The notes beneath the pieces were generated by a model that was not told where the DNA came from, searched no databases, and worked only from the letters and a program-made list of their open reading frames with translations. Shown here piece after piece: positions 8,048-16,051 of a DNA stretch of 64,000 nucleotides. How positions within the stretch are numbered: the stretch's first letter is position 1; each line of letters opens with the position of its first letter. The stretch comes from Thalassotalea eurytherma (GTDB lineage: Bacteria > Pseudomonadota > Gammaproteobacteria > Enterobacterales > Alteromonadaceae), in contig NZ_BSSU01000001.1 in NCBI RefSeq assembly GCF_030161415.1, positions 62,001 through 126,000 of the forward strand. The letters are read 5' to 3'. Made by a program: the position numbers and the translations under genes.

Positions 8048-8714
8048 AGCTTCTTAATCGATAACCTTGCCCGCGAAGTGTTTCTATTAGCTGGAAACTA
8101 TTGTTTGGATCGAGTTTTTTTCTAAGTCGTCTGATGAATACTTCTATCACATTTGAATCTAAATCAAAGTCTTGATCATAGATGTGCTCTGTTAACTTAG
8201 TTTTAGACATAACTTCGTCAATATGATGCATCAAATACTCAAGTAATTTGTATTCTGAGCCACTCAAGCTTATAAGATTGCTTTCCATATAAACTTGTTG
8301 GGTCGCCGTATTTAAACGTAAAGGGCCATTTTCTATCACAGGACTTGCTTTACCTGCTGCCCTACGTATTAATGCATTTAGCCTTGCAGCGAGCTCTTCT
8401 GGGTGAAAAGGTTTAGTCAGGTAGTCATCGGCGCCAGCTTCTAAACCATTTACTTTGTCTTGCCAGTGATCTCTGGCGGTTAATACGATAATAGGAAAGC
8501 CAATTTTTTGTTCGCGAATTGCTTTTATAACGCTAATACCATCTTTTTTAGGCAGGCCTACATCAATGATTGCAGCGTCGTAAGCACACTCTACCGCTTG
8601 AAATAGCCCATCTTCGCCATCACTAGCGACATCAATAGAGTATTTTTCTTTAGTCAGTTGTTCGACTAAGTTAGCCTGTAATTGTTGGTCATCTTCTATC
8701 AGTAATAAGCGCAT
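8037..8714 (-). CDS. OmpR-family response regulator
   Basis: A 225-residue regulator. The receiver domain spans 1-115, with acidic pocket EDD at 7-9, phospho-acceptor Asp51 (AAIIDVGLPKKDG) and conserved Lys in LTKPF. A winged-helix DNA-binding domain follows (about 125-222, with VIEVFIRRLRKKLDPNNSFQLIETLRGQGYRL). It is closest in feel to PhoP/QseB. It is the middle gene of pepSY-regulator-kinase, 12 bp after the PepSY gene. OmpR-family proteins bind direct repeats at about 10-11 bp pitch, which fits the GTTCA boxes at 6670, 9083 and 9124, including one in front of its own operon. Confidence 0.94.
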   Translation of the reverse strand: MRLLLIEDDQQLQANLVEQLTKEKYSIDVASDGEDGLFQAVECAYDAAIIDVGLPKKDGISVIKAIREQKIGFPIIVLTARDHWQDKVNGLEAGADDYLTKPFHPEELAARLNALIRRAAGKASPVIENGPLRLNTATQQVYMESNLISLSGSEYKLLEYLMHHIDEVMSKTKLTEHIYDQDFDLDSNVIEVFIRRLRKKLDPNNSFQLIETLRGQGYRLRSYET

Positions 8715-8726
8715 AAGTTATTTTCC

Positions 8727-8984
8727 CTAGTGCTCTTTTACTCGACCCGTATCAGCATAAACCGACACGTTAACCACCTGCCCGTTTCCTTTGATCAATT
8801 TAACTTTATAGACCTTGCTACCTTTAGATTTGTTTGATTTCACCTTTAATACCTTGCCGCCGTATCGTTGTTTAACAATTTGAGCAGCCTGGTTGGCACT
8901 TTTCACAGCAGGCGCATTAGCACTATAGCTTTGAGCACTAATAAGCAAATGACAAAGTAGAAAAAGTGGCAACAAGTATTTCAT
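8727..8984 (-). CDS. Small periplasmic PepSY-domain protein
   Basis: An 85-residue protein with a signal peptide (cleavage after about residue 22, SYSA) and one PepSY-like fold (AAQIVKQRYGGKVLKVK, then YKVKLIKGNGQVVNVSVYADTGRV). PepSY proteins of this size frequently head PhoPQ- or QseBC-like operons and may modulate the sensor or a protease; the mechanism is not established. It is the first gene of the operon with the response regulator and kinase, and the 206-bp divergent promoter region upstream contains two GTTCA repeat pairs. Confidence 0.85.
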   Translation of the reverse strand: MKYLLPLFLLCHLLISAQSYSANAPAVKSANQAAQIVKQRYGGKVLKVKSNKSKGSKVYKVKLIKGNGQVVNVSVYADTGRVKEH

Positions 8985-9082
8985 TGTGAAAACAAAGCTC
9001 CTAAATAGGTAATGTCTCTCAGTTTAAATTATTGGATCTTGTAAATAAACGATTATTGCTCGCTAGTTTATGTCGTTATACC

Positions 9083-9098
9083 TGAACCGAACCTGAAC
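9083..9098 (-). promoter_or_regulatory. GTTCA direct-repeat site upstream of the PepSY/two-component operon
   Basis: Read on the minus strand, the site is GTTCAGGTTCGGTTCA: two GTTCA copies 11 bp apart, with a related GTTCG between. It lies 99 bp upstream of the PepSY start and is oriented toward it, consistent with autoregulation of the operon by its own response regulator. Confidence 0.6.
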
Positions 9099-9123
9099 AA
9101 GGTAATCACAAAAAAATCACACG

Positions 9124-9140
9124 TGTTCAGCTTGCGTTCA
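9124..9140 (+). promoter_or_regulatory. GTTCA direct-repeat operator upstream of the choice-of-anchor H gene
   Basis: The site TGTTCAGCTTGCGTTCA contains GTTCA at 9125-9129 and 9136-9140 (11-bp pitch). It is identical over all 17 bases to the minus-strand site in front of the DUF3300 gene. It ends 51 bp before the ATG, nearly the same distance as in the DUF3300 promoter, and a TTAAAT -10-like hexamer lies 12 bp downstream. Confidence 0.7.
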
Positions 9141-9190
9141 TTTTGGTTGGTTTTAAATGAAGTCATTGAAACGGAAAAAGGAATACCACT

Positions 9191-10012
9191 ATGAGCAAGT
9201 CTATCCAATTACTCACTAAATTTACTAAAGCTATCGTATCAGGCATTACGCATTTTTCGTTGCTTGCTTGTGTTGTTATGACACCCTTTGCACTTGCGGA
9301 GCAAGCAACAGTAGATGCTCCTATTCAAGCTATCTCCGCGGGAGGTTTGAAAAATGAATTAACACCTGAGCGTAAAACAACGCTTTTGACGCAAGCTAAA
9401 GAGCAGGCGGAGTTACCTTTAGTAGGAAAAACGCGTGAACAAATGAAGTCGCAAAAGGCTGTGATGAAAATGAACAAGTCGAGCTCACGAGAGAAACATT
9501 TGGGTTATTACCACAGCTTTAACCTTTATGACGCAACATCGTATTTAGAAGAAGATATTGATTATGATGGCTTTTATCGTACTTTTTCAGTGGTTTTTGA
9601 TGCCGACGTGATTAGCGATTTTAGTGAAGTGAGTGAAGTATATGCAGAGCTTTACCTGAGTGTGAATGGTGGCCCATGGAGACATTATTTTACGACAGAT
9701 TCCTTCCTAATTTATGGAGAGAGTAGTGACGATGAATATGAAGTCGTAACAACGTTACTTGAGGGATATCATACAGATCATTACGACGTGCTTATCGACC
9801 TATATGAGATTGGTTATCCTGATATCGTTGCAACACTAAGTTCCGATGAAGACAACGATCTATACGCGCTACCGTTAGAGAGTGTTGAATATGACTATTA
9901 TGAAGAGTATTACGACAGTCATAGCCATGGACATGGTGGTTCAATGGGCATCTTTTTTATTGCTTTATTAGCGACCAGCCTAGTTTGTAAAAGGTTGTCA
10001 CATCTAATTTAA
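9191..10012 (+). CDS. Choice-of-anchor H family exported protein
   Basis: A 273-residue exported protein. It has a signal peptide (cleavage after about residue 36, FALA), a middle region rich in Asp, Glu and Tyr (strings such as YLEEDIDYDGFYRTF and TLSSDEDNDLYALP), then a C-terminal sorting-type signal: a His/Gly stretch, GGSMG, a hydrophobic helix (FFIALLATSLVC) and a basic KR end. GGSMG-TM-basic is the tripartite layout of the choice-of-anchor H group, in which the C-terminus is thought to anchor or be processed at the envelope. The acidic body could bind cations; that is inference. It is divergent from the PepSY/two-component operon and shares a 17-bp operator with the DUF3300 gene, so these genes are probably co-regulated. 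Confidence 0.8.
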   Translation: MSKSIQLLTKFTKAIVSGITHFSLLACVVMTPFALAEQATVDAPIQAISAGGLKNELTPERKTTLLTQAKEQAELPLVGKTREQMKSQKAVMKMNKSSSREKHLGYYHSFNLYDATSYLEEDIDYDGFYRTFSVVFDADVISDFSEVSEVYAELYLSVNGGPWRHYFTTDSFLIYGESSDDEYEVVTTLLEGYHTDHYDVLIDLYEIGYPDIVATLSSDEDNDLYALPLESVEYDYYEEYYDSHSHGHGGSMGIFFIALLATSLVCKRLSHLI

Positions 10013-10028
10013 AGCGATGCCTACCTAT

Positions 10029-10057
10029 AAAGCGGTTATTTTTGATGACCGCTTTTT
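10029..10057 (+). terminator. Rho-independent terminator after the choice-of-anchor H gene
   Basis: Stem AAAGCGGT (10029-10036) with ACCGCTTT (10048-10055), an 11-base loop and a run of five T. It starts 16 bp past the stop codon. Confidence 0.75.
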
Positions 10058-10188
10058 CATTTTAATAGAGAAAAGCAGCTTCTCATATATTGTTGATTAA
10101 TAAAAATATTACGTAATTAGAAAAATATATTGTGTCAGCCCTTCGACAACCCTATAGTGGATTAATAACAAAAAACTAAGGAAAGGCT

Positions 10189-11253
10189 ATGTCTGAATCA
10201 GATAATCACGTTACTCGGTTAACCATTGATATTGTTCTAAAGCTAGCGATTGTTGGTGTATTAATGTGGTGGAGCTTTAGTATTATTAGCCCCTTTGTTT
10301 TAATGCTTATTTGGGCTGGTATTTTAGCTGTTGCCCTTTATCCTTTGCAGAAAAAACTTATCAAATTCGTTCCTAAAAGTGGCCTAAGTGCCAGTCTTAT
10401 ATCACTGTTCATCATTAGTATTCTTGTCGTGCCTGTGGTTGTTTTTGGTAACTCTACTTTTGATTCAGTCTATGAATTTTATCAAAAAGCTCAACAAGGT
10501 GGATTATCTATTCCGCAGCCAAATGAAAGTATAAAAGAGTGGCCGTTAATCGGTGACAAACTTTATGCCTTGTGGCTTGAGTTACAGCAACACACTGAAG
10601 TTTTTATTCAAGAATATAAAGAAGAAATTGGCCAAACGTTGAAAAGTGTTATTGGCGCAGCCGCTGGCACATTAGGTACGCTATTAATGTTAGTTGTGTC
10701 ATTGATTATTGCAGCCGTTTTTATGAGCAAAGCAGCTACGCTAAGTAAAGCGAGTAGTACGCTGATTCACCGTGTAATGGCTGAAAATGGTGAGCGCACC
10801 AAAAGTACTATAGTGTTAACGATTCGTAGTGTGGCTACCGGTGTTTTAGGAGTAGCGCTTATTCAAGCGTTGTTAGCCGGGTTAGGTATGATCATCGCAG
10901 GCATTCCAGCGGCAGGTATTTTAACGCTTGTTGTTATGATCTGCGCAATTGCACAGCTACCACCACTTTTAGTATTAGGCCCTGTTGCCGCTTACTATTT
11001 TTCAGTAGCCGATACTGTACCAGCGGTTATTTTCCTCGTTTTTGCAATTGTTGTTAGCTTTAGTGACGCTATATTAAAGCCTATTTTCTTAGGTCGAGGC
11101 ATGGATATTCCAATGCCTGTCATTTTACTTGGCGCTATCGGTGGAATGCTGATGTACGGTATTATCGGCTTATTTGTCGGTGCGGTTGTTTTAGCATTGA
11201 GTTATGAATTAATGCTTGATTGGCTCAATGTTGAGCAAGAAAAGGAAGTGTAA
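10189..11253 (+). CDS. AI-2E family (PerM-type) transporter
   Basis: A 354-residue polytopic inner-membrane protein of the AI-2E/PerM family (PF01594). Hydrophobic pairs lie at the N-terminus (about 13-45), near 60-80, near 160-180, and in a block from about 210 to 345. The family fold is supported by the late conserved stretch DAILKPIFLGRGMDIPMPVI followed by GMLMYGIIGLFVGAVVL. Members export small solutes or act as Na+/H+ exchangers; the substrate here is unknown. An AAGGAAAGGCT ribosome site precedes the ATG. It opens a tight three-gene operon, with its TAA overlapping the ATG of the HlyD gene. Confidence 0.9.
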   Translation: MSESDNHVTRLTIDIVLKLAIVGVLMWWSFSIISPFVLMLIWAGILAVALYPLQKKLIKFVPKSGLSASLISLFIISILVVPVVVFGNSTFDSVYEFYQKAQQGGLSIPQPNESIKEWPLIGDKLYALWLELQQHTEVFIQEYKEEIGQTLKSVIGAAAGTLGTLLMLVVSLIIAAVFMSKAATLSKASSTLIHRVMAENGERTKSTIVLTIRSVATGVLGVALIQALLAGLGMIIAGIPAAGILTLVVMICAIAQLPPLLVLGPVAAYYFSVADTVPAVIFLVFAIVVSFSDAILKPIFLGRGMDIPMPVILLGAIGGMLMYGIIGLFVGAVVLALSYELMLDWLNVEQEKEV

Positions 11254-12350
11254 TGTCGACAAAAACAGAAGAGCAAGTAGAACAAAGCAATAACGCCTCA
11301 GCGATTAAACTTACCAAGATATTACTAACGATAGCCTTAGTTTATTTTGTTTGGGCAATTGTAGCAGACAGGCACACACCGATAACCGATCAAGCTAGGG
11401 TTAGGGGCTTCGTAGTTCCGATTGTACCAGAGGTGGCGGGGACTATTACCAAAATGCATGTCGCTGGTGATATGCGAGTAAAACAAGGCGATATTTTATT
11501 TGAACTTGATAGTTCAGACTATCAATTAGCCTTAGAACAAGCCAATAGTCAGCTTGAATTGGCAGGGCAAGAATTAGGTGCTAATACGGCAGCTGTTGGC
11601 GCCGCTAAAGCGAGATTAGAAAAAGCTAAAGCCGACTTGATGACAAAACAAGCCAATGCAAATCGAATCTTTGCCTTAAAAGATGAAGGTATTGTCACGC
11701 TAGCTGAAATTGATCGCAACAAAGGCATGGTTGAAAAAGCTAAGCAAGAAGTACTAAATGCTGAGCAGTCTTACATCCAAGCACAACAGGTGATGGGTGA
11801 AGATGGTAGCAAAAATGCTAAAATTCAAAGTGCATTGGCAAAAGTTGCACAGGCTACATTAGATATTGAAAGAACTATTGTTCGAGCACCGGGTAATGGT
11901 TTTGTCACCTATGTAAAAATTGATGAAGGCTATTACGCTAAGAAAGGCGCCACTATCTTAACGTTTATTAGCAATGAATTTGCGTGGATTGAAGCAGCCT
12001 ATAAAGAAAACAATATCGGTAATATTGTCGCAGGCAATAAGGTTGATATTTTATTAGATGCTCGACCGGGTAAAACCTTCAGTGGTGAAGTCATCAGCAT
12101 TGGTTACGGTGTCAGTTTCGATAAAAACACGCCAGGTGCCTTACCTGTGCCACAAAAACCAAAAGGATGGATGCGAGATCCACAACGTTTTAACGTAGTG
12201 ATTCGTTTTACTGATCTAGCTGGCGTGCAAAATTACTTGCGAGAAGGTGGTCAGGCCGATGTGATTACCTATACAGGTGAGCATTTTATTTTGAATTTGC
12301 TAGGCAAGTTTTGGAGTTGGATAACGAGTTACCTCTCTTATGTTTATTAG
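11253..12350 (+). CDS. HlyD/EmrA-type membrane fusion protein
   Basis: A 365-residue periplasmic adaptor anchored by one N-terminal TM helix (about 21-41). The barrel-sandwich half-motifs are VVPIVPEVAGTITKMHVAGD and TIVRAPGNGFVTYVKI, separated by an Ala/Lys/Glu-rich coiled-coil hairpin (about 100-200). A beta-barrel part follows (NEFAWIEAAYKENNIGNI). This is the EmrA/AaeA-like layout used with MFS or FUSC-type pumps. It overlaps the upstream AI-2E gene by one base and the downstream DUF2955 gene by 11, so all three are co-translated and probably form one export system. Confidence 0.9.
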   Translation: MSTKTEEQVEQSNNASAIKLTKILLTIALVYFVWAIVADRHTPITDQARVRGFVVPIVPEVAGTITKMHVAGDMRVKQGDILFELDSSDYQLALEQANSQLELAGQELGANTAAVGAAKARLEKAKADLMTKQANANRIFALKDEGIVTLAEIDRNKGMVEKAKQEVLNAEQSYIQAQQVMGEDGSKNAKIQSALAKVAQATLDIERTIVRAPGNGFVTYVKIDEGYYAKKGATILTFISNEFAWIEAAYKENNIGNIVAGNKVDILLDARPGKTFSGEVISIGYGVSFDKNTPGALPVPQKPKGWMRDPQRFNVVIRFTDLAGVQNYLREGGQADVITYTGEHFILNLLGKFWSWITSYLSYVY

Positions 12351-13377
12351 TTTGCAAAATGCTAGCTACCAGACAATACGTCAATATCGTCTTATTTTTG
12401 GTATTGCCTTATCGGTAGCGATAGCTTTTGCATTTAATTGGCCCCTTGCCTATTTCATGCCTTTTTTGGTGTGTAAATTTTTATGTGGTGAAAAAGCTAC
12501 CTTACCCGCATCTGCATTGGTAATGGTCTTAGGTTTAGTGCTTGTTTCATTTGCTATTGGTATTCAGGTCAGCAAGATATTGCTGCCCTATCCAATTGCC
12601 TTCTTTATATTCTCTGGTCTCGCTATTTATTGGCTGGCGTATTGGAGTAATAGAGGCGGTAATGAAATTGTCGTGACTTTGCTATTTGTCTGTTTAGCCG
12701 TTGTTCCTATGCTAGCGCAAGTACATGCCGAAGCTGTAACGCAATTTACGTTAGGTTTTGCTTACTCATGTTTAAATGCGATCATCGTTACGTTATTAAC
12801 ATTTAAGTTATTTCCATTACCCGTAAGTACTGAAAAACAAAAAGAAACTATTGTTTGTGACAAAAGCGAAGCTCAACTATTGGCTTTATTAACGACCTTA
12901 ATCGCAATGCCTGCTTTTGTTTTTTTCTTTTTATTAGATATGACAGGTGGGTTGTTAATTTTAACGTTTATCATGATTTTAGCGCAAAAGCCGGCAACCA
13001 TTTTAGGCGCTAAAGGTAGCGTAGCATTGCTGGTAGGTAATATTTTAGGGGGGTGTATATCACTCTTAATGTTTGCTGTGTTGGTTGCCGTGCCAGACTA
13101 TTCCTTTATCGTCATATTGTATGCATTATTGGCAGCCGCCTTTTCATTGGTGATCTTCTCATCACGCAAAATAGCGCCGCTATTCACGTTAGCAATGACT
13201 ACCGTGATTGTCATTATTGGTGGTTCAACCATGGGTGACGGTGGTGCCTCATCAACCTTTTATGCTCGACTCATTCAAATTGGATTGGCTTGTTTATATG
13301 TGTTGGCCATGTCTACTGTTATTGCTGTGTTTATGAAGTACGATGCGAAAACATTGAAAGAAAAATATTTACGTTAA
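12340..13377 (+). CDS. DUF2955 membrane protein (FUSC/AaeB-like)
   Basis: A 345-residue integral membrane protein with about ten hydrophobic helices in two halves (about 15-155 and 180-335), separated by a short polar linker with a Lys/Glu stretch near 165-175. This matches DUF2955, a family related to the aromatic-acid exporters of the FUSC/AaeB type and almost always paired with an HlyD protein. Here it follows the HlyD gene with an overlap. I infer it is the inner-membrane pump of the operon, with AI-2E as an accessory or second transporter; the substrate is unknown. Confidence 0.82.
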   Translation: MFISLQNASYQTIRQYRLIFGIALSVAIAFAFNWPLAYFMPFLVCKFLCGEKATLPASALVMVLGLVLVSFAIGIQVSKILLPYPIAFFIFSGLAIYWLAYWSNRGGNEIVVTLLFVCLAVVPMLAQVHAEAVTQFTLGFAYSCLNAIIVTLLTFKLFPLPVSTEKQKETIVCDKSEAQLLALLTTLIAMPAFVFFFLLDMTGGLLILTFIMILAQKPATILGAKGSVALLVGNILGGCISLLMFAVLVAVPDYSFIVILYALLAAAFSLVIFSSRKIAPLFTLAMTTVIVIIGGSTMGDGGASSTFYARLIQIGLACLYVLAMSTVIAVFMKYDAKTLKEKYLR

Positions 13378-13521
13378 AAGAGCAGTGTTATACGGTTTTC
13401 GGTGGTTAGCTCGCAGGTTGTTTAATAAAAATTGATCTAGATGTTAGCGTACTTTCGTTTTATCAATTACGCTGTTTATGGATAAACCTTTTAACTAATC
13501 AATTAATGAATAGGAATAGCA

Positions 13522-14046
13522 ATGATAACTTCTGTACCTCAAGTCGTTTTTAAAACTCGTGTTCGCAATGATGAGTTAGGCGGCCCGAACCCTTTTGAAT
13601 GGAAAGATTTAACCACCGCTGAGGTGTTTGCCAATAAGAATGTTGTTATATTCTCATTGCCGGGAGCCTTTACACCTACCTGTTCAACATCACACCTGCC
13701 TCGTTACGAAGAGCTCTATGAAGAGTTCAAACAACAGGGTGTTGATCAAGTTGTTTGTATATCAGTTAATGATGCGTTTGTTATGTATCAATGGGGTTTA
13801 AGCCAGAAAGCGAAGAACGTTTTTCTATTACCAGATGGTAACGGCGAATTTACGCGTAAAATGGGGATGCTAGTAGATAAATCTAATCTAGGTTTTGGTA
13901 TGCGTAGTTGGCGTTATGCTATGTATGTTGAAAATGGTGAGATTAAAAAACTATTCAGTGAATCTGGCTATGAGGATAATTGTCCGACAGACCCATTCGA
14001 CGTAACAGATGCCGATACAATGTTGGCGTATTTAAAGTCTCGTTAA
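13522..14046 (+). CDS. Peroxiredoxin (Prx5-type)
   Basis: A 174-residue cytosolic thiol peroxidase that reduces H2O2 and organic hydroperoxides. The peroxidatic cysteine is Cys54 in [14 protein letters not shown], the family P-x(3)-T/S-x(2)-C motif, with a partner Arg in a downstream WRYAM context. Further cysteines lie at VVCISVND and EDNCPTDPF. The length and the [11 protein letters not shown] helix fit the Prx5 group seen alone or fused to glutaredoxin; there is no glutaredoxin domain here. It is preceded by TAGGAATAGCA as ribosome site and appears monocistronic. Confidence 0.93.
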   Translation: MITSVPQVVFKTRVRNDELGGPNPFEWKDLTTAEVFANKNVVIFSLPGAFTPTCSTSHLPRYEELYEEFKQQGVDQVVCISVNDAFVMYQWGLSQKAKNVFLLPDGNGEFTRKMGMLVDKSNLGFGMRSWRYAMYVENGEIKKLFSESGYEDNCPTDPFDVTDADTMLAYLKSR

Positions 14047-14091
14047 ACATTTAAAAATCAGCAGACTACCTGGCGGTTGTTCCTCTTTCTC

Positions 14092-15897
14092 TTATAAACA
14101 GATGACGGGAGAAAGTGTTGAAACAGGCTGTTGTTTGGCAATTGATTGATGAAGTATTTCTACTTCTTTTTCAATTTGTTTATAGTCTTTTACAAAGCTC
14201 ACTGCAAAGCTTGCTGTGAGCTTTGTTTTGTCGCCTGATAGTGTCGTTATAGTGTGGCTGTCAATTTGCTTTTTCAGATTTTTTACTCTATCTATCGCAA
14301 CATCTCGCGATGTAAACGGCATAAAAATAAAAAACTCCTCACCACTTAGCCTGCCAACAATATCGCTTTCTCTAACATAGTTAGTTGTTAGCTGAGCGAT
14401 TTGGTTTAACGCTAAATCACCTGTTAAATAGCCAAAACGCTGATTGAGCAGTTTAAAGTTATCCAAATCAAAAAGCACAATGGCATGAGGTTGGTTTTTA
14501 ACAAGTTTGGCTACAGATTTTGATTTTTTTAGAGCTGCGCGCCTCGTGTATAGATGCGTTAAATCATCAAAATCAGTTGGTTTGGTTTGCTTTCTATTGA
14601 AAATTAAAGTGATGCTAATAAACACACTGACAAAGATGCCAAAAATAATAATACTTCTATTATTAAAGGTTTTTTCTTCTGAATTAAGCGTATTTTCTGT
14701 TACGTCAGAGATTAATGCGTTTTGAGATACTTGTGCGATAGCTTGTCGAAGAGACGAGTCTTGTGCTTTGTTTATTTTTTCTTGCCATAGTTGTTGAAAT
14801 TCAATGATCTGATTACTTAACTCGTTGTGATCTAAACTTTGATATCGAGCAAGAAAATAAGGCAAATATTCTTGTTTATAATCTTCATCGGTTACTTGGT
14901 TTTCTAAGTCATCAACAAAGTCTTCAACACATGATGTTTTGTTGAGCTCTAAGCATATTGTGGCGCGGATGATGGCAAGCTTGCCTGAATTGGCGTAGTT
15001 TTTAAAAGATTGATATTCAGGGAGTAGCTTTTCTGCATATACAAAAGCCTGCTGATAGTCTTGAGTGGCGAAGTAAAGCTGGAGTTTTAGCACGTTTATC
15101 AATGATTCATGCAGTCGTTTGTCACCAGAAAAGTTTTCAATTAGGTCTAAGTAGTACTGACTATCATCGACTCGCCCTAAAGTAAGGTAATCTAGAGATT
15201 GATGATAGGTATCTACTAATAGGTAGTGTGGACCATAGGTACTTTTATATAAACTTAGTAACTCTTGGCCTAAATTTGTTGCAAGGCCCAATTCTCCTTC
15301 TTGAATGAATAAATTATAAATAGCGTCTAAAGGGATTTTTTTAATGAGTAGATCTACTGAATCGATCACTGATTTGTGGATATTAAGCAATTTTTGATAT
15401 TGTTCTATCGGTGTTAGTTGCTCGCAATAACTGACATTTTGAACAAGAATATTAGTTTTGATGTACGGATGAACGTCGTTTAGGCCTTCTTCAATACTTT
15501 TACTATATAAATCACAACCTTTAATCATTTCAGACGGATTACTTTCACTGGTATAGATATCACCGAGTGTTAGATAAAAGATTGCCCGGCTCTCTACTTG
15601 GCTTGCTTGTTCAATACTTGGCCTAAATGCTTCTAATAATGTTTTAGACTGCGCTCTATTTAAATTGCAGTAGTCTTCGAAGTTTGCTTTGCCAATTAAT
15701 AACCAAATAAGCTCATCCTTGGTTTTAGAACTATGTTGGATTTCGTTTTCAATATTTTTCAAATCATTTTTAATTGAACAGAACTTTTGCTGAAAAGTGG
15801 CTGTTCTAATTTGTTCCGTTAAGTTGCTTTGTGCTGCACTAGGGAAAGCAGTAAAAATTGAAATAATAAGAACAAAGAAATTAATAGGGAATAACAC
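14092..15897 (-). CDS. Periplasmic-sensor GGDEF protein (SGEEF variant)
   Basis: A 601-residue membrane protein. It has a signal peptide (1-22), a roughly 380-residue periplasmic helical-repeat (TPR-like) sensor region, one TM helix (IIIFGIFVSVFISITLIF, about 412-430) and a cytoplasmic GGDEF domain to the end. The catalytic loop is SGEEF instead of GGDEF/GGEEF, with the metal-site FDLDNF intact and an inhibitory I-site RxxD (RESD) five residues before the loop. Variants with Ser in position 1 can still be active, so diguanylate cyclase activity is plausible but not certain. It is a paralogue of the divergent gene at 16052. Confidence 0.88.
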   Translation of the reverse strand: MLFPINFFVLIISIFTAFPSAAQSNLTEQIRTATFQQKFCSIKNDLKNIENEIQHSSKTKDELIWLLIGKANFEDYCNLNRAQSKTLLEAFRPSIEQASQVESRAIFYLTLGDIYTSESNPSEMIKGCDLYSKSIEEGLNDVHPYIKTNILVQNVSYCEQLTPIEQYQKLLNIHKSVIDSVDLLIKKIPLDAIYNLFIQEGELGLATNLGQELLSLYKSTYGPHYLLVDTYHQSLDYLTLGRVDDSQYYLDLIENFSGDKRLHESLINVLKLQLYFATQDYQQAFVYAEKLLPEYQSFKNYANSGKLAIIRATICLELNKTSCVEDFVDDLENQVTDEDYKQEYLPYFLARYQSLDHNELSNQIIEFQQLWQEKINKAQDSSLRQAIAQVSQNALISDVTENTLNSEEKTFNNRSIIIFGIFVSVFISITLIFNRKQTKPTDFDDLTHLYTRRAALKKSKSVAKLVKNQPHAIVLFDLDNFKLLNQRFGYLTGDLALNQIAQLTTNYVRESDIVGRLSGEEFFIFMPFTSRDVAIDRVKNLKKQIDSHTITTLSGDKTKLTASFAVSFVKDYKQIEKEVEILHQSIAKQQPVSTLSPVICL

Positions 15898-16051
15898 AAC
15901 TACAACTAAAATTTTATGCGTAATGTCCGCATACTGAAGGATATCTCTGCCGTTTTCAACTCTTAGGCATAGAAAGTAGATAGTCTACGCGTTTTGTTTT
16001 AAAGTGTGGTTCGAAATCGGATTTTGTCGTCATTATAGTGAAGTTGTCATA

